A stretch of 64,000 nucleotides of DNA from Paracamarosporium sp. OC-R06-R3 (GCA_019828545.1 JACVRA010000307.1:633-64632), one strand, 5' to 3'. Counted from the stretch's first letter, positions 1 to 10,490 are shown. Notes: generated by a model not told the origin, from the letters alone. Numbers and translations: made by a program.

Positions 1-391
1 TCAGGTGAATCTGCTCTATAGGCCTAGAAACTCAGAGAGTATCTGCACTAACAAAATCCATGGGCTACGAAACTCAAAGCTATCTGCACTTACTAATATA
101 TATAAGCTGTCTATATATGTTTATGTTCCTAGAGTATAGTTTCATCATCTAACATTACTATCTATAATATTACTTTGATAAACATTGTATATTGATTTCT
201 ATTCTATAGTCTACATAAGTAATATCTATGGGCCACAAAACTTAAAGCTATCTGCACACTATAGTTGAGTTTTTGCTAACTTCAGATGGAACCACTTATA
301 GTGTGCAGATAGCTTTGAGTTTCGTGGCCTATGGATTTTGTTAGTGCAGATACTCTCTGAGTTTCTAGGCCTATAGAGCAGATTCACCTGA
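1..391. repeat. Nested fold-back (inverted repeat) element
   Basis: Bases 1-89 are the reverse complement of about 303-391, with two transition-type mismatches near 62-66. A third, shorter copy of the inner part (about 225-264, same orientation as the left arm) pairs with about 296-333 around a roughly 31-base loop. The whole segment could therefore fold into a long hairpin with an inner hairpin. The left edge is the window edge, so the element may extend further. This could be a MITE or one terminus of a Tc1/mariner-type element. No matching terminus was found on the far side of the transposase at 1972-2967, so ownership is not proven. Confidence 0.8.
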
Positions 392-609
392 GTTTTTTGG
401 ACTATAGTACAATAAAATGTTAGTGAAGGAAGGTACATAGGTATTTGATATTTACAAAATAAGTTGCTAAGGTGATAGTGACAGATTATATCAAGGAACT
501 TACGCGCAATAGTCTAAGTCCTTTGGCCCTCAACACTATCTTTGAAGCGCGCCATTATGTCCTCTAATGTATTTGACGTCCCTAAAGACGTTCCTGGTAT
601 GTTTTTATT
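392..609. other. Short AT-rich spacer, possible 5' end of the next ORF
   Basis: This segment has no supportable gene. An ATG at 557 opens a 13-codon frame that runs into a good donor-like GTATGT at 597, with a TAG acceptor at 636-638. Splicing there does not join in frame to the ORF that follows, so the true start of that gene is unresolved. Confidence 0.4.
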
Positions 610-1758
610 GTGTTTTCTAACTATCTATGGTGTTGTAGACGTAGTTTAACTATTGTAGAACCTGTCTGGCGCTCTGGCGCCCTTACTGCTGGCGGTCTTC
701 GGACCTTAAAGAGAGCACGAGCGCCTGCTCCCATTGTGCCGCCCTCGCGCCCTCGTGGGCATGCGCCTGCGCCCGCCTCCAATCGCTCGCGCTCCAACCA
801 GACCCAGAAGCGCGCCCACGCGCTCCCGCTCCCGCGCCCGCGCCCGACCCAGGACGACGACGACGACGACGACAAGATCGACTTCGACTTCCTGTCTGGC
901 TGGGAGACTTCCCCGGTGAGGGGGGACCTCTGGCAAACTGGTCATGGCACCGTTGTCCCGACCAGTGAGGCATCTCGCCTTGGGATCACGTTGCCGTGTC
1001 GCGCGACGCCTGAGGTTGAGTTTGCGGAGGTTGGGCATACGGCACCCACGTGTGGGTCTCCTACAGAGACTTTGCCGCCCAGTGGTCCGATGGATGTGGA
1101 CCTGTTTCCCTTGAGCGAGCAGGAATACTCTGAAGGTGAGGGTGTCCAGGGCGCCATGTCCATGGAGAAGGAGGAGGAGGACGACGACGACGACAACAAG
1201 CCCCGGCCTTCTATCGTTGACTGGTACAATTCGCGTCGGGGGATGTCGTTGCGTGAGAAATGGGAGGCTGACCTTGCTGAGTTGGGGTTGAAAGATCCTG
1301 CTAAGCATGAGATCCGTTGGTCGCCCGACTGGCTTCATATGATGCCAGATTCTCGCATACGGCGCTCCCACGCGCAGCTCATCGTAGGCCGCTGGGGTGA
1401 CGACGTGGAGGACGTGGAGGATGAGGAGATTGAGGTGTGTACACACTGCCGCAAGAGTGACACCACCGATGCCATTGGCCCCTGTAGGGTCTATCGTGAG
1501 GACCTCCGCAAGGATGTACCGCACAAGCTGGGATTCCAGTGTGCTCGGTGTCGGTTGAGCGGTAAGCATTGTAGCATAGTAGATCAGCGCAAGAAGCCTG
1601 TTCCGTTGCCGCGCGCCGTCAAGCAGTCCCGCAAGGGCGTTGGTGGTCGGCCAAAACTCCAACTCTCTGAGGAGGAGAAGGCTGCGCGGCATCAGGATCG
1701 CTTGAAAAAGCGGCGTGAAAATCACGCCAGAAAGCAGGCTGAGCGTCGCGGAGAGTAG
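610..1758 (+). CDS. Acidic, Cys-containing hypothetical protein of a repeat island
   Basis: This is an open frame of 382 codons with no recognised family. The leftmost codon is GTG, so the real start is unknown: either a later ATG or an upstream exon. Visible parts are a Pro/Arg-rich N-terminus, a seven-Asp run, a second Asp/Glu block, then a Cys cluster (CTHC, GPC, CARC and a later C) spaced like a small zinc-binding knuckle, and a very basic Lys/Arg tail. An acidic region, a Cys knuckle and a basic tail suggest a nucleic-acid or chromatin-associated protein, but that is inference. It is convergent with the transposase at 1972-2967 and sits beside the fold-back repeat, so it may be a passenger or second gene of the element. 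A long antisense frame (706-1725) is a shadow of the biased composition. Confidence 0.5.
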   Translation: MFSNYLWCCRRSLTIVEPVWRSGALTAGGLRTLKRARAPAPIVPPSRPRGHAPAPASNRSRSNQTQKRAHALPLPRPRPTQDDDDDDDKIDFDFLSGWETSPVRGDLWQTGHGTVVPTSEASRLGITLPCRATPEVEFAEVGHTAPTCGSPTETLPPSGPMDVDLFPLSEQEYSEGEGVQGAMSMEKEEEDDDDDNKPRPSIVDWYNSRRGMSLREKWEADLAELGLKDPAKHEIRWSPDWLHMMPDSRIRRSHAQLIVGRWGDDVEDVEDEEIEVCTHCRKSDTTDAIGPCRVYREDLRKDVPHKLGFQCARCRLSGKHCSIVDQRKKPVPLPRAVKQSRKGVGGRPKLQLSEEEKAARHQDRLKKRRENHARKQAERRGE

Positions 1759-3160
1759 GGCTTTTTGTATAAATACAAGACGTACATTACTGTGACCTTA
1801 TTAGCTATACAGATACGTGAACACCTTGCTCCCTCAGTCCTCATCTGAAAAGTCAAAGTCAAACTCCTGCCTCAACTCTCTCCTCACTCTCACTAAGGTC
1901 TCTTGTTCAATATATAAGCCGCCTGCCGCGTACTTAAAGTGCTTCCTTGCAAACCTATCGCACCTACTCTCCTAAACAGCCGCTTTTAAGAAGTCACTAA
2001 ACTGATTACGTGCAAACCTCGACCGTATAAAGCAATAGTTACGCCGAATCCAGGCCTTCAAGACCGCAAAGGTGAGTTCGATTGGATTGTAATCAGGTGA
2101 GTACGGCGGCAGGTACTGGAGTATATACCCAGCGCGCTCGACGACAGCGCGGATGTCGTCGTTTGTATGAATTGAGACGTTGTCAAGGACGATCACCATA
2201 GGCTTGTTTCCATAAACAGTACGCAGCGTAGGTATAAGCTGCGTCTCAATCCACTCCATAAATTGCTCACGATTGTAGTAACCCTCTTTGATTCCAGTAC
2301 AAGGCAAGTACCCATACTGCGCTGTGTATGCCGGAAGAATCGCCCAGGTATCGCCGCGTCGTATATCCTGACTATAGCGACTTTCCTGTCCTATGGGAGC
2401 GTACGCTTTGTGCCGCCAGCCAGTCTTCTCGTTGAAGATTGCCTCATCGATAAAGCAGAGGTCCTCTTGCGTATAGCGACTCATCCTTACGCGGTAACCT
2501 TGCCTCAGATCCTCGTTACGGTTAACTGAATATGGCTTCAGAGATCGCTCGCTCCATCGATTGTCCTTGAGCAGTCGTCGTACTGTCGTCCGTGAGACAA
2601 TACAGCCTCGTTCAATGGCTAACCACCGTACTATCTCGTCTTGGTACATCCATCCAGAACGTATAAGCTCGTCGAACAAGGCCTCGCGATCGTCGTCAGA
2701 GACAGCTCTTGGTCTGCCTAACTTGCCCTGCAATGGGCGGCGGACGTTGCCATACTTTGTAAGGTTTTCTTTGACGTTTCTGACGGCAGTACGACTGCAA
2801 CTCTGACGACTAGCAATAGCAACCTCGTGCCAGCCAAGCTCATTAAATCTCTCAATATCGTTACGAGTACGAGTAGAGAGGCCTCGGTCAAGAAAAACAG
2901 GCGTCAAATCGACGGCAGACGTAGGCGCGCGTGGGTGACGTGCTGAGGTACCTAGGGCAGCGTACATGGCTCTGCAACACCATAAAAAGAGTCAATATAC
3001 GGCCCTACACGTATATCTACAGCCTCACTTACATGCCTCACTATTGGATCACCGTTGTGTGGATACCAATCCGATTAACGCGTCCCATACAAAATAGGTG
3101 GCGCGCGAAAATAATTAAGGTTTTGGCGCTAAGCTTTACGCGGATTTTCGGCCATAACAG
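1759..3160 (-). mobile_element. Tc1/mariner element body, ends uncertain
   Basis: This is the region around the DD34E transposase. Its right boundary is inferred from where homology of the neighbouring helicase relic stops (about 3150-3165). There the sequence changes to a motif rich in GCGC and CGCGGATTTTCGGCC that does not look like helicase coding. The left boundary was not found. No exact terminal inverted repeat pairing with the 3160 side was seen, so the element may extend to or beyond the start of the window, or its left end may have been lost. Confidence 0.45.
1972..2967 (-). CDS. Tc1/mariner-type transposase (DD34E)
   Basis: This is a single uninterrupted 331-residue frame. It would catalyse cut-and-paste transposition into TA sites. 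Helix-turn-helix regions lie at about residues 40-70 (with SCSRTAVRNV) and 100-150 (with IVSRTTVRRLLKDNRWS), with the linker GKLGRPRAV between them. The DDE_3 catalytic core holds FIDEA (D174), VLDNVSIH (D262) and YSPDYNPIE (E297). Thirty-four residues separate the last two, which is the Tc1 spacing. No stop or frameshift is visible and the length is near the family norm, so the protein looks competent. It lies opposite the acidic ORF at 610-1758 and next to the broken end of the helicase relic, suggesting this element or a relative landed in that gene. Confidence 0.9.
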   Translation of the reverse strand: MYAALGTSARHPRAPTSAVDLTPVFLDRGLSTRTRNDIERFNELGWHEVAIASRQSCSRTAVRNVKENLTKYGNVRRPLQGKLGRPRAVSDDDREALFDELIRSGWMYQDEIVRWLAIERGCIVSRTTVRRLLKDNRWSERSLKPYSVNRNEDLRQGYRVRMSRYTQEDLCFIDEAIFNEKTGWRHKAYAPIGQESRYSQDIRRGDTWAILPAYTAQYGYLPCTGIKEGYYNREQFMEWIETQLIPTLRTVYGNKPMVIVLDNVSIHTNDDIRAVVERAGYILQYLPPYSPDYNPIELTFAVLKAWIRRNYCFIRSRFARNQFSDFLKAAV

Positions 3161-4300
3161 ATCCCGTTTATCATTGACTTCGCAGACTTTGCATGTCATT
3201 GGTTGAGCTTCCTGGCATTTTCGCTTTTGCACATGTCCTTTCGCGCACTTGAGCTCCACGATTACTCCGCAACGCATTTTAGTGATCGAAGCGATAGTGG
3301 CAGCGTCTTGGGCATTTGTGAACTTTGCATTCCAACAATGATCTACTACAGGATGCATTAGCGAAGAAGCTGATGTAATCCGGAGGCTTACCAGAGCTCC
3401 TTGCATCCACCGTCGGGGCAGTCGTTGTCGAAGTCCTCGGGAGAACGTAACAAAGCGAGTCATATGGGATGCTGTTCACATTTGACTGGAAGGCCGCCAT
3501 AGGTGTGGTTCTTATCTTTGAGCATGCCGATGAATCGTTTCCACAACTCTCCACCCTTTCTGGACCGCATAAAGGTTTCTGCGTTACCTATAAGGATGAG
3601 ACCATTCCTAGCTCGTGAGAGAAGCACGTTGAGACGTTCGGGAGAAGATAAAAAGCCAATGTTTCCACTGTCATTGCTTCTTGTCAGCGACACGATAACG
3701 ATCTCACTCTCATCGCCCTGGAAATTATCTGTATTTCGTCAGTACATTCGATCTGCGCAATAGCTAACAAGGAACATATGCAAGAACATTGGCTTGCTTC
3801 TCCCTAGTCGCTTGTTGCGCACAACTCACTCGTTCCGGAGTACGGTGACTAACCTATCGTCGTAGATATTCTAACCTTTGGCCTGTTGACCTGGGCAGTC
3901 GCAAAAGGCATCAAACCGGCTCGTACTAAGTCGTGTGAATCAAGGTCATTCAAAACCGGGTCATTGTCTTTGCTGAGCTCATCTCTCAGAAGGTGGAGTT
4001 GGCCTAGGTAAGGGGTTAAGATCACAATTTTCTCCGTCGGCGTGTCAATTTCCTGCTGGCTTAGGTAACGCAAGCATTTGACGGCCATTTGTATCTTATA
4101 CATATTTCGCTTGGTGGAGGGAGATGTACCGTCTTTCCAATCACGTACATTTTGAATTTCTTCTTCATGTTGCGTGTGATTTAGAAAGATTATGTTATCC
4201 TGAAGTCCCTTGACATTCGGTTTACTCTTCGTGGTACTGGCATCACGAAGGGCAGGATATGTTAAAAACATGATAATCTCGTGAATCAGGCCTAGATCTC
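3160..4300 (-). pseudogene. ZNFX1/Hrr1-type SF1 helicase relic
   Basis: This is a fragment of a UPF1-like helicase with NFX1-type zinc fingers, the family of human ZNFX1 and fission yeast Hrr1, which works with RNA-dependent RNA polymerase in RNAi. The first visible residues (4300-3854) hold LTYPALRD, GLQDNIIFLNH and VILTPYLGQL. An intron at 3729-3853 then joins to IDNFQGDES and LSSPERLNVLLSRAR (helicase motifs V-VI), followed by the zinc-finger region (CPDGGC, KVHKCPRRCH, KCAKGHVQKRKC) with an intron at 3346-3391. Damage: the N-terminal helicase half is missing, an in-frame TGA lies at 3460-3462 after CEQHPI, a +1 frameshift lies near 3279-3283 after RFDH, and homology ends at about 3160 beside the transposon. 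It lies on the same strand as Argonaute, just downstream of it. Confidence 0.8.
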
Positions 4301-4407
4301 CGCCAAATCATGAACTACCGTCTCGAACACCATTTTTCAACGTAAAAACCAGGAGTAGAAATTATTCTCTTCCATGCAACAATTTCAAGTAGGACTATCG
4401 TTGATTG

Positions 4408-7400
4408 CTAAACGTAAAACATGGAGTTCTTGACATTGGGGTGTATCGCCACCAGGCTGGAGTTAGGTGTTTGGGCTGCGGCCGCCGCGCTAGTTCCAAC
4501 CGAGCTCGCATCAGGGCTTGAAAGTGGTGAAGGATCAAACAAACCACTCAAATAACAGCGTGCCCTTGTACAGACGAGATCAGCATAGTATGCCGGGGGG
4601 CAAATGCTCACAGCTTTAGTCGCCCTTCCAAAGAGATAGCACATATTGTGCGTTAGGTCCTCGAGGGCATCCGCAGCGGTCTGGAATTGTGGCGGCAACT
4701 GTAGATTGCGGAAAATCTCATCGTAAGCGACATAGTAGTGTGCTGGCCGGGCAGTACCCTGAATCGCTGTGTGCGCTTGGAGAAAGAAGTCCCAGTTGCG
4801 AGCCTCGGTAACACCTCGGTCAACCACCGTCCCATTTATAGGATTACCTCCGCGGTCCGCTTCTTCTTTCTTTGTAGGGTAGAAGCGAGTATTGTGTCGC
4901 TTCCCGACGATAATGATGGTAATATGTGGTTTGCCAGCTTTGGTGTCTGGAGCAGGATACACCGTTTTGCAGGCTTTACGGAGAGCAGGAAGTTCCTCAT
5001 CGAGGACAATGTTATACTGGCCCTCAGACACACCATCCCTGTACACAAGAATCTTTTCCGGTAGAACTTTGTTCTTCTCCTTCCAGAGTAGAAGACGCGA
5101 CTTGAAGAGCGCATCCAGATCGGCCACCATTTCCTGACGAGCAGGTTGAATGCGAATGTCAGCTGGCCACTGCCCTAACCACCCATCCAGCGATGCGACT
5201 ATTCCTGCAACACTGGGGGCTTTCGACGAAGAACCTGGAGACGGATGAGTGACATCAATTCCAACGACCATCGTTTTTCCCTGCCGAATGAACCCTAATT
5301 TTGAAGGATCCAGGGAATGGTTTCTGCCGCCTAGTTTCAGATTGAACTTCAAACCGACGTTGGCCAAATACTGCGGATTAGCCCTTGAAAACTTGGAGGC
5401 TAGGGCGCAGACATTGAGGATACCTTCCTTAACATCGCATATGTATTTGATGCGGTTATAGACGGGAGTCATTACTGCGTCAGGAATAATCACGAGGATC
5501 AATTTTGGTTTGTTCGGATTGATTGCAAACCTATGCACCCAATGGTCGATCTGGGCTTCCATCTGTTGAGGATCTGGGGTGATGTGCAACCCCGGCATGT
5601 AGTTCTTGACCGAAATCCCGAGCTCTATGAGTTTGCTTTGGAGTTCATTCAGCTTGCTGAAAAATTCCTGGTCGGTTTGCCAGGGGCTGCGTGTGTTTGC
5701 CAAAGAGATTCGTAAGTAAGTCCATCGAGGTAGATCGGATTTGGTGACAAATTCCACCGTTCGCATGTCCCAGCCCCCAAACCTAGGTGTTGTCATGGCA
5801 GTCCCGGAATATCTAATGTTGGGAACATCCAACACTCGACCGGGGACGGTGATCAATTTAGGCGCTATGTCGATGTCAAAAGCACTCTGTACAATAATTA
5901 GCTTAAACTTGCGTTGAGGAAGGTCATCGCACTAAAGTTGCATTCGGCGGCTCGAACCCTAGCAGACGGCTACCAGAAGTGACAATGGACTGAGAGTTGT
6001 GAATGGGCCGTCGCACAGCGAAGCGAATCATCTGTTGTGTCTGTGTGCTGCTTAGCTTTGCACCTGCGGGCTGCCCAGGTCGGACCTCGCAGACGTCGAC
6101 TGGTAGATAGGACGGATTGTCTCTCGTTCCTACGTTGACTACGGGTAACGACGGGTCTTTGACTGTAATACTATACGCTAGAAAGATTAACATCGAGAAT
6201 ACGACTTGGCACAGCGACAACTTACTCTCTTTGAAGAAATCAAAGACACTTATATACTTGCCCTTAGGAGGTGGTGTTGGTCCAGCTTTGACCCCCTTTT
6301 TTCCTTTCTTCCCACCTCCACCAGGCGCAGCCGTAGGTGTGCTCGAAGAAGCGCTCGAAGGGTCATCCAGGAAGAACTTGACCTCTTTCGCACCGGCACC
6401 GAACTGTGGCACTGTTGGTGGATGTTCCAGCTTCCGGCCATCGTCCTTGCTTGCAAAACCCTGTATAATTTTGATCCGAGGAATACGATGACCTTGACGA
6501 TTCTTTCGGACAATGTGCGTAACGTCTACTGACAGTTTCTTCACAAATTTGAGGAGATTGAGTTTATTTGGTCCATTCTCTTGCATGAAAGCCCTCATGA
6601 GCTTATCGAGGGGACCTTCATCATAAAAAGCCATATTCTTGACTTGCACGTTGACGAGGATGCGAGCGGTAGCAGCACGAACGCTCATGAAGAAACCGCG
6701 GATTACTTGTAGGCCAGCACCAAGACTCATCTTATCCTGAAGGGCGGGGCGCAGATCAAAATGTCGATTCCCCCCAATGGTTGCTATCGAAGGCTCGGAT
6801 TTCGGGTGATGACCAACTACGATATTTAAGGCTTGAATGATTTCGTCTTTGGAACCAAACATCAATCCCGCTTGCGTAGAGGTCAAATGATTGATCAGTT
6901 CGGATAGAGTAAGGGATCCCGTAAACTGGATGCGACATCGGTACTGCCTCGCATTCGGTCCCGGCGTGTCTTCCTCCTCGGACCGATAGGTAACGACGTA
7001 CTCATCCTTATCTATGTCAAGCTCATTTCGGGAAATCAAGTTCGACTTGAAATCGGTCGCAATACAGTGCCCTTGTGAAGGGAAATGCTCGTCCAGGAGA
7101 AGTTGCACGATTCTTTTAGCTTTTTTCCCTGTTGGTGCCTTTCCTTTGTTGTCTACAGCAATATCCACCATATAGCGGTAAAGCTCCAAATCAGACTTCG
7201 AGTCGAGTCTAAGGTAATTTGTCCAGAGGACGACATGCCTCCCCACAGCTCCATATCCCGGCCGCGGCGGGTTTGTCTCACCATGCTTTGTTTTCTTCAC
7301 CTCAACGGCGGATTTATTTTCGATTCGTTCGACCGTCTTATCGGGGTCAGGACGTGGACCATCGCTTTGTCTACAGTACTCGTCTCGTTAGTTGCGAGAT

Positions 7401-7597
7401 ACCTCGAGAAGACCAGAGCATAGAACTTGCTTGAAAACCTCGACTTCCACTGGAGCCCCACGACCTCTTCCTCTAACCCTGAAGTCCCCTCGGTCCCCTC
7501 GATCCCCCCTTCCGCGCCCTCGAGGTTGAAAAGGTAACGACCGATCACCACGGCCTCTGCCATCCCTACCTCGTCCACGATCAGGTGGGCCAGACAT
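4408..7597 (-). CDS. Argonaute
   Basis: This is the small-RNA-guided core protein of RNA silencing. Exons are 7597-7431, 7370-6226, 6177-5933 and 5886-4408, encoding 1,011 residues. The start is the ATG at 7597; an upstream TAG closes the longer frame. The N-terminus is an Arg-Gly-rich tail (MSGPPDRGRGRDGRGRG), followed by ArgoN, linker 1, PAZ, linker 2, Mid and PIWI. PIWI keeps the slicer tetrad: D730 (GIDVTHP), E771 (ARQEMVADL), D803 (YRDGVSEGQ) and H902 (RPAHYYVAYDE). The C-terminus is MFYV, as in eukaryotic Argonautes. Intron 1 (7371-7430) appears to be GC-AG, with donor AA/GCAAGT and branch CTAAC. Introns 2 (6178-6225) and 3 (5887-5932) are GT-AG. A Gly/Lys-rich insert lies near residue 390. 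No sign of decay, despite the transposon and pseudogene downstream. It could serve quelling-like or meiotic silencing; the sequence does not decide which. Confidence 0.95.
7371..7430 (-). other. Probable GC-AG intron in Argonaute
   Basis: No GT donor in this interval gives phase 2, which is needed to join the RG-rich exon to the ArgoN exon. A GCAAGT donor at 7430, with CTAAC at about 7391 and acceptor CTGTAG, makes a 60-base intron in the right phase. It yields EVFK/QSDGPRPDPDK, which resembles other fungal Argonautes. Confidence 0.75.
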
Positions 7598-9450
7598 TGG
7601 ATGATGGGGCTTTCCACGGTTCAACCGACAAGGAAGGGATCGTGTAGGCTATCGTCCTTTCAATGCCAAAGTTGCATTAACTAGTAAATGTTGACAAATT
7701 TGGTGTACAGTGTGTATACTTTCTTGAAATGTAGGATTCAGTTTCACAGGTGGGGAATTGCTAACAAAGAAATAAGGGAGCTGAAATATTATGTACCTAA
7801 CCCACCAATGTATGGAATGTAAGTACGGTGTAGCACCGTTCTAGTGTATTATGACGTCTACAAGTAATAAAGCTATACTCTAGAACAGACCGCTCAGGCT
7901 GGCGTACGTAATCACCTCTATTTTGAAACCGAATCATTGGCTTACTGTTGCTGCTGCCTTCCGCGGATGCGCGACGGGAATGCAAATGGAGCGAATCACG
8001 CCCGAGCAGGCTGAAGGACCTCCCGGAACCGTGGAAGCTGACCTCCTAACCCCCCAAGAACAACAAATTCCGTCGAATAATAATTCGTTTCAGTGCGGGG
8101 TGAGGGCATGTGCAACGCCAAGGCTACCCTGAAGAACATCACATGAGTCACGCTACTCTCTCGTAGACCGCTAGATCATTCTTCGCGCAATCGTTGCTGA
8201 GTTTCTGAACTCTAGTCAGCACTTAATGCACAGCATCCTCATTAGACGGCGCATCTGCCCTTGCTTGAAAACATGGTAGGGTCATCTACCGGATAATATA
8301 GATGGTAAGTGTCACGTGACTCGACCACATCGTCTCCGGCGGGCACGCGCGTTGTTTTAATATTACCAATATATCCAACAGGGACCCTTCTTCAGACAAG
8401 CGTAGCAATTCGGAATCAGGAGCGCGTGCCTTTGTGTAGGAAAGTTCCAAGATCAGCAGAATAGGCATTCTCAGCCCCTAGATTCTTCTTGTGTAGGCGT
8501 TTATGTGGTGTACGTCGTGATCGATCGGATGCGTGAGGTTAGGTGTTAATTATGAAGGTGTTAGTATCAATAGCTTCTGTTAACGGCTTGAGCTGATTAT
8601 CCATCCAGTCAATCAACAACGCCATAAGGAATAGGGAGGTACCGCTTCTTGTATAGTATAGTCAGCTATAGTTTAGTATGTATGGAAGTATTAGCCCGGC
8701 GAACGTGACTGGGATGTGGAGTTTTGCTGGTGTGAGAAGTGCGCTGGGATAGGGTTGTGCGTAAGGCAAATGGGCGGTTTAGTACAAGCAGCCCTTACCA
8801 AGCAAGAAACCAGCCACATCTATCGAGCTGGGACAGAACACCTGGGTTCGAGAACGAATCCTTAGCAGATAATATAAGGGGGAAGCTTTCCAGGTGTGAG
8901 AAGCGACTTCCACTCAATTCTTTCTAATCTCTAGAAACTTCTTTCCCTTCCAGATAATATGACTGCGTCCTCCTCTACTCTGCTCTTATCCTTTCCTTCC
9001 CTTACCTGAGTACCATCCTAACTTGGTACAAAAAGGCAGGATTGAAATGTATACACAACATGTCGATACAGATTATTGATCTTCAAGTATTGTGTTTCTA
9101 CGCCTTTTCTGTACAGTAGTCACACGAACCGGTGAGATATTTGAACTTTCTCATCATATGTTCACGGCTTTTAATTAAAGACCACTACGTGTTCTTTAGT
9201 TCGTTAACAACAGCGCGTTCTGCCTCGCAAGAATTGTTGCCTAAGGTTGTGAAACGGTTGGATGACAGATGCCTGTCTTGAAGCGAGCTGCAGGGCTAAG
9301 CCCTCTACCCGTCATCTTAAGTCCCACTCTGTACCACCATGATCGCGGGCTGTCAGCACAGCCCCAATCATCTTATATGTTAGAAAAATTCTCATCTGCT
9401 CTCTGGACTTCTTTGAAAATCTATGCCCGGTTAACTTATAGCCAGTAAAA
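7598..9450. other. 1.85 kb intergenic region upstream of Argonaute
   Basis: No gene could be supported. All frames are short and unlike known proteins. The Argonaute promoter should lie in the first few hundred bases, but no element could be named. Around 8731-9040 there is a block with a TATAAGG box, a pyrimidine-rich tail and two copies of TGTGAGAAG, faintly like a solo LTR. No clear target duplication was found. Confidence 0.4.
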
Positions 9451-10490
9451 ATGTCAGGACTTGAGATTCTGGGCGCCACCGCAGCCGCCATCCAGCTCAT
9501 CTCATGTGCAGGATCGATCTGTAAAGCGATTTTGGAAGTGAATGATCTTGTAGAGAACCAAAAGACCTACAACACCCATATAGAATTGGTTACGAAAGAG
9601 CTTCACAATCTTGCACAGCAACTCCAGGCTTCCTCGCTAGGCGCTGATCCCACCCTTGACAAACTTTGCAACGGCATACTGAATACTGCGGACCTGATAA
9701 AGGCGTCATTGGAGAAAATAAAGATTCAAGGACCCAACACAAGGTGGAAGAGCTTTAGAAGCGCGCTAAAGCAGGAATGGGGAAAGGAGAAACTGGCAGA
9801 CCTTGAAGCTCGACTGGCTAAGCACCGAGATGCACTAAACCTGTACCTGCAAAAAAATTTCAGGTAAGTCAGGCCAAACACAACTCTGAAGGCCTCATGA
9901 GCTGAGTCAAAGACAGGGAGCAATTCGATCTTGAAGTGCTTCGAACAGAAACCCGCTTCGACACACTTGACGCGCAAAGTTGCGCCATCCTTGACGCCGT
10001 CATAGAAAACCGTGATATATTCACCACTTTCAACGATCGCTTCGACAATATCCTCTTTGCTCAGACACAAACACGTGCGCTCATCATCGATGGATCCCAG
10101 GAAAACTCTGCAAAGCACAACGTGACGCAGGATAAAATCGATGCAGTACACCAAAAGATGCAGGATCTACTTGATGAAATGGAAACCCAGAAACGCACGC
10201 TGCAGACTTTGAAATTCCAGCTAGACAAGGAACACAGAGTGCATGAGCGAAGGGTTTTGAGCGAGAGGATAAATTTGGCGTATGCGATCTTGCTGCAATT
10301 GGGCCTGATGTATCTGATACTGCAAATGTATCTATTCACATTGCAACAGGGCCAAGAAAGGCACATTTCCGATCGCGGTTTTAGAGATACAGAATCTGTA
10401 GTATGGGGTGGATGCGTGGAGCGTGAAGGGGCCACAGGTGCCTACGAAATGAATCTTGCTCGACCAGATCGTGATGTTTTGGTAATTTGA
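9451..10490 (+). CDS. Stand-alone fungal STAND N-terminal-domain protein with membrane helix
   Basis: Exons 9451-9863 and 9917-10490 (53-base intron, GTAAGT...CAG) encode 328 residues. The first roughly 110 residues (MSGLEILGATAAAIQLISCA, then amphipathic helices) resemble the N-terminal domain that precedes NACHT or P-loop NTPase modules in fungal NLR-like proteins (SesA/NACHT_N type, PF17107-like, judged by eye). No P-loop, ankyrin, WD or TPR region follows. Instead there is a helical stretch, a coiled coil (about residues 215-260, with MQDLLDEMETQKRTLQTLK) and one hydrophobic segment (about 265-288, LLQLGLMYLILQMYLF) with a short polar tail. It may act as a membrane-tethered partner or effector of a STAND protein; this is inference. 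Confidence 0.7.

Noticed and set aside
706..1725. 339-codon minus-strand ORF opposite the acidic ORF
   Set aside because: Its Val/Leu and Arg runs mirror the Asp and acidic codon runs of the plus-strand frame. It has no domain and no plausible start context.
8731..9040. Possible solo LTR
   Set aside because: A TATA box and pyrimidine tail are present, but no matched TG...CA ends with a target duplication and no retrotransposon coding nearby.
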